Source of the DNA: an uncultured Prevotellaceae bacterium
GTDB lineage: Bacteria > Bacteroidota > Bacteroidia > Bacteroidales > Bacteroidaceae
Assembly: GCA_900316475.1 (NCBI GenBank)
Contig: ONDA01000020.1
Span: 41,335 to 105,334 of the forward strand
Direction of reading: 5' to 3'
Length of the DNA stretch: 64,000 bases
Part shown: positions 7,442 through 13,390 of the stretch, piece after piece
Position numbering within the stretch: the first letter of the stretch is position 1
Layout: each line of letters begins with the position of its first letter
Translations under genes and position numbers: made by a program
Notes under the pieces: generated by a model
The model's database searches: none
Told to the model about the DNA's origin: nothing
What the model saw: only the letters and a program-made list of their open reading frames with translations

Positions 7442-8887
7442 TTATTTTTCGGGTGACAGATAGTTGAGGCGGCTCTTGCCCTGATAGCTCACCGTACCCT
7501 GCTGCTGCAGATAGCGTATGATGATGTCCGATGTCGTTATGTTCAGCACTGTGGGTATCGACTTCAGCTCCTCCTTGTATGTGGTTATGACATAGGAGTT
7601 TGTCACTACGCGGTAGGTTTTCTTTCGGTTGAAGCGGCTACCGTCGGCTGCCATCAGTTTAACATTCGTGATGTCGTTGCTGCCTTTCTTGTCGAGTGTC
7701 AGGTCAGCCCTTAGTCCGCCCAAATGCGGAAACTTGTAGGTGTTCATCTGGCCGTAGCTGATGATGAAGTGTTCCAGTTCGTCGCCTTTCATATCCAATA
7801 AGACGGCTGTACTGCCGTAGGGGTCTATCTCCAGCGCATCGTGGATAGTGATGTCGCCAGCCGGCAGTTTGCGTATGCGTATGCCTTTGTAGTTCATGAT
7901 GGCCACGTCGGCGCCGGTCTCGCTCATCAGGGCGTCGCAGACCATGGCGCCCAACTCTTCACGTGTCTGGAAAGGCGTCTCGGCCCGTGCTAAGATGCGC
8001 TTGAAGAAGGGGTCGCCCGAAAAAGTCTGTACCATCGCCTCGGCAACCTTGTTCGGGTGTGGGAATGTTCTGACAAGGATGTAGTCAGCCTTCTTCGAGA
8101 CGACGCGGCCGCTGTCGACGGTAAGAGTGACGTGAACGGCTGTACTTAGCAGGTTACGGTTTTGCGTGATGAGCACACCGTTGTGCAGCGGTTCCTTCTC
8201 GCTCAGCTGTCGGTGGCTGTGGCCACCGATAATAGCGTCGAGCCAGGGGTTCTGTTCGGCAATGAGAACGTCTTCCCGATAACCTACGTGTGACAGCAGG
8301 ATGGTGGCATCGCATTGCCGGGAAAGCCACTGATAACGACTGACGGCCTCGAAAGGTGAGGAAAATTTCAGTCCACGGAGGACATCATGGTGGGCGTCGG
8401 GTGTGCCATTGCTGTTGATTTGTACGGCGCCGATGACACCCAGTTTCAGTCCCTCGACGTCGAATACCTGATAAGGTATGGCCTTAATGCCAGTCGTGTC
8501 GTCGGCCTCCATATTGGCGCAGATATACCGGAAGGACGACAGTGCGCAGAGCCGTGGTAGCGAGTAGGCGTCAAACTCATGGTTGCCAATAGCTGAGGCG
8601 TTAAATCCAGCCAGGTTCATCAGTGCTACCATAGGATAGCCCGACGGCTGGTATTTGTCGTTGATAGGGTCGCCCGTGCGATTGTCGCCTGCCGAGAAAA
8701 GCAGAAGGCTGGGGTAGAGTGAACGTAAACTGTCGGCAATGCCAATCAGCTGTGGCATTGCCTCAATAGCGGCATGCGTATCGTTGACTGCCAGGATATG
8801 AATATCGCGCTTCTGCGCGTACATAGCCGTTATCCATGCCGTGAGCAGGTAAAGCAAAAACCATCTATTGACTCTTGTCGTTATCAT
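7442..8887 (-). CDS. 5'-nucleotidase / metallophosphoesterase (UshA family)
   Basis: 481 residues with an N-terminal signal peptide ending near ITAMYAQ. It has the metallophosphatase domain with metal ligands in VNDTHA, SAGDNRTGD, GNHEFD, LLSHVG and GGHSHRQ, followed by a 5'-nucleotidase C-terminal substrate domain (GAMVCDALMSETGADVAIMN, then DPYGSTAVLLDMKG). In many Bacteroides these two domains are separate neighbouring genes. Here they are one polypeptide. It should act in the periplasm to release phosphate from nucleotides or nucleotide sugars. It is the first gene after the tRNA terminator hairpin and precedes nrnA by 4 nt. Confidence 0.87.
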   Translation of the reverse strand: MITTRVNRWFLLYLLTAWITAMYAQKRDIHILAVNDTHAAIEAMPQLIGIADSLRSLYPSLLLFSAGDNRTGDPINDKYQPSGYPMVALMNLAGFNASAIGNHEFDAYSLPRLCALSSFRYICANMEADDTTGIKAIPYQVFDVEGLKLGVIGAVQINSNGTPDAHHDVLRGLKFSSPFEAVSRYQWLSRQCDATILLSHVGYREDVLIAEQNPWLDAIIGGHSHRQLSEKEPLHNGVLITQNRNLLSTAVHVTLTVDSGRVVSKKADYILVRTFPHPNKVAEAMVQTFSGDPFFKRILARAETPFQTREELGAMVCDALMSETGADVAIMNYKGIRIRKLPAGDITIHDALEIDPYGSTAVLLDMKGDELEHFIISYGQMNTYKFPHLGGLRADLTLDKKGSNDITNVKLMAADGSRFNRKKTYRVVTNSYVITTYKEELKSIPTVLNITTSDIIIRYLQQQGTVSYQGKSRLNYLSPEK

Positions 8888-8908
8888 GCATAGTGTATTA
8901 ATATAAAA

Positions 8909-8937
8909 ATCAGGGAGTCATTGAGTAACTCCCTGAT
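8909..8937 (-). terminator. Terminator hairpin after the tRNA genes
   Basis: Perfect 10-bp stem ATCAGGGAGT / ACTCCCTGAT with a 9-nt loop, followed on the minus strand by a T-rich run. It lies between tRNA-Glu and the nucleotidase gene. Confidence 0.75.
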
Positions 8938-8949
8938 CTCAATTTGATG

Positions 8950-9021
8950 TAGTCGATAGGGGAATCGAACCCCTATGCCAAGATTGAGAATCTTGTATCC
9001 TAACCATTAGATGAATCGACC
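8950..9021 (-). tRNA. tRNA-Glu (anticodon CTC)
   Basis: Reads as a 72-nt cloverleaf on the minus strand: 7-bp acceptor GGTCGAT/ATCGACT (first pair G-U), D-arm with the AATGGTTAG loop typical of Glu, anticodon stem CAAGA/TCTTG with loop TTCTCAA (anticodon CTC), T-arm AGGGG TTCGATT CCCCT, discriminator A. Confidence 0.9.
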
Positions 9022-9061
9022 AGCATTTCAAAGATGCGCTCGCAGAGAAATCCCCTCGGTG

Positions 9062-9146
9062 CGGAAGGAGGGGGATTCGAACCCCCGGTACGGGAACCCG
9101 TACGGCAGTTTAGCAAACTGCTGGTTTCAGCCACCGGATTTCCTCA
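9062..9146 (-). tRNA. tRNA-Ser-like (anticodon GCT) with imperfect acceptor pairing
   Basis: Minus strand. The T-arm (GGGGG TTCGAAT CCCCC), long variable arm (GTACGG/CCGTAC with a 4-nt loop), anticodon stem GCAGT/ACTGC with loop TTGCTAA, D-loop GTGGCTGAAA and discriminator G are all clear for a type-II serine tRNA. By hand the 5' acceptor strand does not pair well with TCCTTCC on the 3' side (at best five of seven, including one G-U), and the D-stem has a mismatch. It could be a divergent but functional tRNA or one whose 5' part has degraded. Confidence 0.72.
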
Positions 9147-9183
9147 GCTGCAAACCGTGGGGTTATCTCCTTGATTGCGGGTG

Positions 9184-9215
9184 CAAAGGTACGAAGTTTT
9201 TTTTATCCCTGCAAA
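9184..9215 (-). promoter_or_regulatory. Promoter of the tRNA-Ser / tRNA-Glu unit
   Basis: Minus-strand TTTG (9212-9215), exactly 20 nt, then TACCTTTG (9184-9191): a full match to the Bacteroidetes -33/-7 promoter about 40 nt upstream of the tRNA-Ser-like gene. Confidence 0.68.
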
Positions 9216-9258
9216 TTTTTTTGCTGTTTTTTTTGAAAAAAGATTAGTTTCATTGCTT

Positions 9259-9630
9259 TTAGTTGCTTTTGAAGGCTATTACACGCGTTATTTGGTCGTC
9301 CAGGTAGTAGGTATCGCTGAATTCCACGCCATAGATGGTGTAGGCAATGCGTGCCACATAGAGCTTGCCGCCGATGGAACCTTCTGCATATTTGATGGGT
9401 TTCTTGTAGCGCTGTATCGTGTCGGCATTGGCACGTATGGCGAGGATGACGGAGTCGTTGATGACGTTGGTGGAGTCGAACTTCACGATGCTGATGTCGC
9501 TCCGTGCCGACGGTTCAGCGACGTGCTGGTCAACGAATTCCTGGACGACGGTCTTAGCCTGATGCTGCTGTCCGCACGAGGCGAACAGCAGCAAGGCTAC
9601 ACCTATTATTATATATAAGGAGTGTCGCAT
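9259..9630 (-). CDS. Small lipoprotein of unknown function
   Basis: 123 residues starting MRHSLYIIIG. The signal peptide ends in a lipobox FASC (Cys at residue 19). I do not recognise the mature part (TVVQEFVDQHVAEP, then a beta-rich segment). The longer frame extending to 9963 was rejected because its first 111 codons read antisense-like through pepD. The ATG overlaps the pepD stop by one base (TGATG), so translation is probably coupled to pepD. Confidence 0.7.
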   Translation of the reverse strand: MRHSLYIIIGVALLLFASCGQQHQAKTVVQEFVDQHVAEPSARSDISIVKFDSTNVINDSVILAIRANADTIQRYKKPIKYAEGSIGGKLYVARIAYTIYGVEFSDTYYLDDQITRVIAFKSN

Positions 9631-11090
9631 CAGTTCTGTGGTATTTGCTTGAGGATAGCCAGCAGGTGATCCCACACCATCTGTACGGTAGGAATGTGCA
9701 GGCGCTCGTCGGGGGTATGAACGAAGCGTAGGGTAGGACCGAAGCTCACCATGTCGAGGTTGGGATAGCGCTCCGAGAAGAGGCCGCACTCCAAACCGGC
9801 GTGGATGCCGCGGACGACGGGTTCCTTTCCGAAGAGCTGCTTGTAGGTGTCGACGACAATCTGCGTCAGCTTCGAGTCGGCGCGCATCTTCCAGGCGGGG
9901 TAGCCGTCGCTGCTGACGGCCTTGGCACCAGCCAGTTCGAAGACAGCCTGAATCGTGGCACACATATTGTCGAGGTTCGACATCACGTTTGAGCGCTGGC
10001 TCGACAGGATATTGATTTCAGTCTCTGTGGTGTGGATGCTGGCGATGTTCGACGACGTCTCGACCATACCTCCGAGGGCCTCGTCCTGACAGATGGCGTA
10101 GATGCCGTTGTCGACAGCCTGGATGGCCCAGACGAAGTTACGGGCAACAGCAGGGTCGATGACCGTCTGGGCATCGGTGCTCTCCATAAGCCACTGCATC
10201 TGTGTGTCGGTGACGTGGAATTCGTCCTCCACCTCTGCAGCAAAGATGTTCCAGTCGGCTCGTACGTTCTCCTTCACGTCGTTGGGTACGGCGATGATGA
10301 ACTCACCGTCGCGGGGAATGGCGTTGTGGAGTTTGCCCGAATGGAACTGTGCCAGACGTACACCCTCGTAGCGGCGCATGGTCTGGAAGAGGAAGCGGCC
10401 GAGCACCTTGATGGCGTTGGCGCGCTTCTTGTTGATGTCGTCGCCGGAGTGGCCGCCGATGAGTCCCTTCAGCTGTCCGCGCATGAAGAATGAACCGGCG
10501 GGAGCCTCTTCGCGCTGGAAATTGAATGTTGCCTGTGTGTTACGTCCACCGGCACACGAGACGAAGATTTCGCCTTCGTCCTCTGAGTCGAGGTTGATGA
10601 GGTAGTCGCCCGTCATGAAGTCGGCCTTCATACCTTCGGCACCCGTCAGTCCTGTCTCCTCGTCGCGTGTAAAGACGCACTCGATGGGGCCGTGCTCAAT
10701 GTCGTCGGAGTCGAGGATGGCCAGTTCTATGGCGCAGCCTATGCCGTCGTCGGCACCGAGGGTGGTGCCCTCAGCCGTCAGCCATTCGCCGTCGATATAG
10801 GTGCGTATGGGGTCGTTGTCGAAGTCGAACGCTACGTCAACCAGTTTGTCGCACACCATATCCATATGGCTTTGTAGGATAACTGTCTTACGGTTCTCGT
10901 ATCCCTTGGTGGCGGGCTTGCGTATGATGACGTTGCCCGTCTCGTCGACCTTCGTGTCGAGTCCGCGGCTCTCGCCCCAGTTCTTGAGGTATTCAATCAT
11001 TTTCTCCTCGCGCTTCGACGGGCGGGGAATCTCATTAATCTTGGCAAACTGTTCGAAGACAACTGCCGGTTTCAAATCTTTCTTTTCCAT
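9630..11090 (-). CDS. pepD: Aminoacyl-histidine dipeptidase PepD (M20 family)
   Basis: 486 residues, the normal family length, with no signal peptide, so cytosolic. Zinc-site motifs of M20 dipeptidases are present: LQSHMDMV near residue 73-80, LGADDGIG near residue 115 (bridging Asp), and DEETGLTGA (catalytic Glu) near residue 143-151. The C-terminal IHAGLECG carries another His ligand. The enzyme hydrolyses a broad range of dipeptides, including Xaa-His, and would work downstream of the peptide transporter and dipeptidyl peptidase also encoded in this window. The start MEKKDLKPAVVFEQF agrees with family N-termini. Confidence 0.9.
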   Translation of the reverse strand: MEKKDLKPAVVFEQFAKINEIPRPSKREEKMIEYLKNWGESRGLDTKVDETGNVIIRKPATKGYENRKTVILQSHMDMVCDKLVDVAFDFDNDPIRTYIDGEWLTAEGTTLGADDGIGCAIELAILDSDDIEHGPIECVFTRDEETGLTGAEGMKADFMTGDYLINLDSEDEGEIFVSCAGGRNTQATFNFQREEAPAGSFFMRGQLKGLIGGHSGDDINKKRANAIKVLGRFLFQTMRRYEGVRLAQFHSGKLHNAIPRDGEFIIAVPNDVKENVRADWNIFAAEVEDEFHVTDTQMQWLMESTDAQTVIDPAVARNFVWAIQAVDNGIYAICQDEALGGMVETSSNIASIHTTETEINILSSQRSNVMSNLDNMCATIQAVFELAGAKAVSSDGYPAWKMRADSKLTQIVVDTYKQLFGKEPVVRGIHAGLECGLFSERYPNLDMVSFGPTLRFVHTPDERLHIPTVQMVWDHLLAILKQIPQN

Positions 11091-11106
11091 AGTTGCGATT
11101 TGCGAT

Positions 11107-11505
11107 TTATTTGTGCTTCTGATAATATTCCAGTGCCAGCTGTACGTTCTTGGCGATGGCTTCCGACGAGAATGTTGCTCCTGTCACGCCGTCGACCTTC
11201 AGTGCGGCGGCGTCCTTCACCTTCAGTCCGTCCCATTTGTTCAGCATAGCTTTCTTGACGCGAGCCATATATTTGGGTGTCTCCTGATTCTTCAGGAACT
11301 CAACCTTCTCAACCTTGTTCTTCTTGATGTAGACCTTGACGGGAGTCGTGCTGGCATAGCCCTGGACGTCTTTGCCCAGTGTCGTGGTGTTGACCACATA
11401 CATACCGTTCTCCTTCGTCATGATTTCATCGTCTTTCTGACCGGCACTGATGAGGGTGACGGTCAGAGCGAGCAGTGCTAATGCACCAAAAATGCTTTTT
11501 TTCAT
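11107..11505 (-). CDS. Secreted FMN-binding domain protein
   Basis: 132 residues with a signal peptide (hydrophobic core FGALALLALTVTLIS). The mature part is an FMN_bind domain containing DGVTGATFSSEA near residue 104-115. This is the D-G-x-T-G-A-T/S type flavinylation site to which ApbE attaches FMN through a Thr phosphoester. It is likely an extracytoplasmic electron carrier or redox accessory domain like those of NqrC/RnfG, but stand-alone. It lies 16 nt before pepD on the same strand, and has a promoter with a long hairpin-rich leader. Confidence 0.8.
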   Translation of the reverse strand: MKKSIFGALALLALTVTLISAGQKDDEIMTKENGMYVVNTTTLGKDVQGYASTTPVKVYIKKNKVEKVEFLKNQETPKYMARVKKAMLNKWDGLKVKDAAALKVDGVTGATFSSEAIAKNVQLALEYYQKHK

Positions 11506-11655
11506 ATCGGTTCGTTGTTTTTTTATAAGTACTTACTTGTTGTCTTTGACGTAACTTCCTCTCGTTGGTTTAATCATGTGACGGCCCAGGGCCGTGTGAT
11601 CTGTTTTGCCGTTAGCGGCAGCAATCATACACCATACAGGTGTATATAACGTGTG

Positions 11656-11686
11656 CAAAGGTACGCATTTTCCGTTAAACGTCAAA
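11656..11686 (-). promoter_or_regulatory. Promoter with ~145-nt structured leader for the FMN-binding gene
   Basis: Minus-strand TTTG (11683-11686), 19 nt, TACCTTTG (11656-11663). The predicted leader (about 11506-11650) contains three consecutive hairpins: ATACACC/GGTGTAT, TGCCG/CGGCA, and a long GATCACACGGCCC/GGGCCGTcACATGAT arm. Confidence 0.6.
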
Positions 11687-11699
11687 GGCTTTTCGAAAC

Positions 11700-12180
11700 T
11701 TTATGATAATTCTCACAAGGTGTCGGATAGTCAACAATGATTTTTCAATACATCTGTCGCCTGATTATCCAAAAGTAGGTGACACCTCTTACACCTGGCA
11801 CTTAACTGCTTGAAACCCAATGCCTGTCTTTCCGGACTTAGTCACACCTAAAGTCGCACCAGTGGTGACACCAGCGTATCATGCCCGTCCGTGAAACATT
11901 TGCGAGAGGCCGTGAGATTTTTCTGAGAGGCCGTGAAATTTTTGCGAGAGGCCGCGAAATTTTCTGCTTTGGCGTGAAACATTTTGTGAGTGGTTGGTGC
12001 GACACTTGGTGTGGGTATTGGTGTGGGTATTGGTGCGACCATTGGTGTGGGTGAACTCTTCGCTAAACTGCTGATAATCAGTGGTTGGTGTAAGAGGTGT
12101 AAGCAAACAGCAGTTTTTGCATGTAGGTAGCGTGCTCGGGGGGATTGCTTTGGGGCTTATGGAACCTATGGGAGCAATAA
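11700..12180. other. Gene-free spacer with two tandem-repeat arrays
   Basis: No credible gene was found in this roughly 600-bp stretch. It holds the GAGGCCGTGA array (11888-11990) and, directly after it, a short-period array of GGTGTGGGTATT / GGTGCGACC units (about 11996-12053). Frames running through it give low-complexity peptides only. Confidence 0.6.
11888..11990 (+). repeat. Tandem array of ~20-nt GAGGCCGTGAAATTTT units (family 1)
   Basis: About four degenerate units sharing GAGAGGCCGTGAAATTTTT, differing by a few bases each. They are related to copies at 3981-4020 (opposite orientation) and 62141-62222. Confidence 0.7.
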
Positions 12181-12214
12181 ATAGTGGGTAAAAGTACACT
12201 TTTTGGCCAAATTG

Positions 12215-12246
12215 TTTGGCTATTTGAGAAAAAAATCGTTATTTTG
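12215..12246 (+). promoter_or_regulatory. Promoter of the beta-barrel gene
   Basis: TTTG (12215-12218), 21 nt, TATTTTG (12240-12246), one base short of the TAnnTTTG consensus. It lies 41 nt upstream of the ATG. Confidence 0.45.
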
Positions 12247-12287
12247 CAAAAGATTTTCAAAACCATTCATTAAAAAAGGTAATTATT

Positions 12288-12902
12288 ATGAAGAAATTTT
12301 TTACTGCTATCGTAGCAATGATGCTGGCCGTGCCCTCGTTCGCACAGTATGCCAGTGGTGGTTTCGAACTCGACAAGCAGAATCTCTATTACGGAGCCCG
12401 TATGGGTCTCAGTCTTGGTATGATGTCTGGCGACAACAACGCAACAGGCATGAAGGCCGGTCTTAACCTCGCCGGCATCATCGGCCTGCGCGTGTCTCAG
12501 ACGTCGCCCGTGTTCCTTGAGAGTGGCCTCTACTACACCCAGCGTGGCGGTAAGGACGGCGACTACACGATGAATCTGAAGTACCTCGAGGTGCCTATCG
12601 TCATCAAGTACGGCGTCAAGGCTACCGACGACATTGCCCTGCTCCCCTTCATCGGGCCCTACTTCTCTTGGGGTATTGGTGGTAAGTATGAGTATCTCAA
12701 TGAGGTGAGTAAAGAGACAGCCGATCGCAGCTCATACGACCTCGTCAACCACGGCGACATGGGCATGAAGGTCGGTTGCGGTTTGGAATATGATATGCTC
12801 TATCTGGAAATTGGTGGTCAGATTGGTATTGCTAACATCGCTGACGACAAAGGCACTATTCATAGCAACGCCCTCTTCGTCAATTTCGGCGTCAACTTCT
12901 AA
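12288..12902 (+). CDS. Outer-membrane beta-barrel protein (OMP_b-brl_2 / PorT family)
   Basis: 204 residues with a signal peptide cleaved after AVPSFAQ. The mature chain shows alternating hydrophobic strands typical of 8-stranded barrels: GLNLAGIIGLRVSQ, VFLESGLYYTQRG, LKYLEVPIVIKYGVK, LLPFIGPYFSWGIGG, GCGLEYDMLYLEIGGQIG. It ends in FVNFGVNF, a barrel-type C-terminal strand finishing in Phe. The YLEVPIVIKYG motif is characteristic of this Bacteroidetes barrel family. The specific role is unknown. It stands alone, with its own promoter and downstream hairpins. Confidence 0.75.
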   Translation: MKKFFTAIVAMMLAVPSFAQYASGGFELDKQNLYYGARMGLSLGMMSGDNNATGMKAGLNLAGIIGLRVSQTSPVFLESGLYYTQRGGKDGDYTMNLKYLEVPIVIKYGVKATDDIALLPFIGPYFSWGIGGKYEYLNEVSKETADRSSYDLVNHGDMGMKVGCGLEYDMLYLEIGGQIGIANIADDKGTIHSNALFVNFGVNF

Positions 12903-12931
12903 AGAAGAGTGCCCCTGGGCTTAGGGGCGAC

Positions 12932-12997
12932 TTTGCTTACGATAAACCCGAGGTTTGCTTACGGTAAACCTCGGGTTTGCTTACGGTAAAGTTCCGG
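12932..12997 (+). repeat. Three 22-nt tandem repeats forming a hairpin
   Basis: Units begin at 12932, 12954 and 12976 with the shared core TTTGCTTACGGTAAA. The spacer halves CCCGAGG and CCTCGGG are inverted to each other, so CCCGAGGTTT (12947-12956) pairs perfectly with AAACCTCGGG (12966-12975). Confidence 0.65.
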
Positions 12998-13003
12998 AAA
13001 GTA

Positions 13004-13031
13004 AAAAAGGGAACCAACTGGCTCCCTTTTT
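13004..13031. terminator. Bidirectional terminator
   Basis: AAAAAGGGA and TCCCTTTTT flank a 10-nt loop (ACCAACTGGC). The A and T tracts serve as U-runs in both directions. It separates the convergent barrel gene and the 80-residue gene. Confidence 0.8.
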
Positions 13032-13274
13032 CTATGCTAAGAAGGTGTCGCGCTCGTCGGGCTTGTATGCCTTGTTGTTGTCGAGCACGTAAATCTGCAG
13101 GTCGCTGAAATAGCCCGTTGTCTGCAGCTCCTTCAGTTGCGACTTTGCCAGCTCTTCGTCGTTGAACTCCTTGGCACTGGCCAGATGGTTAGTAAACTCC
13201 AACTTCTTCTTCTCTGTGTCGAGCACTGAGATCCACTCGTCTTTCAGACGGTCACCGATTACAAATTTCTTCAT
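13032..13274 (-). CDS. Small conserved-looking protein, function unknown
   Basis: 80 residues, charged and with no signal peptide (MKKFVIGDRLKDEWISVLDT), predicted mixed helix/strand. I do not recognise a family. The support for a real gene is a bidirectional terminator abutting its stop, and a CAAAGGTA complement (minus-strand TACCTTTG, 13314-13321) about 40 nt before its ATG. Confidence 0.55.
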   Translation of the reverse strand: MKKFVIGDRLKDEWISVLDTEKKKLEFTNHLASAKEFNDEELAKSQLKELQTTGYFSDLQIYVLDNNKAYKPDERDTFLA

Positions 13275-13390
13275 AGTTTTTAAGTAGTTTGCTTTTTGTT
13301 ATTTTAGACGCTGCAAAGGTACGTATAATCTTCGTTGGTTGTACTGCTTTACGTCAGAAAAAACGTGCAAACGTTTGAGTTTTTGCGGGG

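Noticed and set aside
9631-9963. N-terminal extension of the small lipoprotein
   Set aside because: It lies within pepD in another frame and would bury the lipoprotein signal; the ATG at 9630 gives a proper signal peptide.
11506-11655. FMN riboswitch before the FMN-binding gene
   Set aside because: The conserved junction sequences of the RFN element are not visible; only simple hairpins are seen.
11888-11990. CRISPR array
   Set aside because: Units are degenerate and directly adjacent without unique spacers.
12932-12997. CRISPR array
   Set aside because: Repeats are contiguous with 7-nt palindromic spacers, there are only three units, and no cas genes lie in the window.
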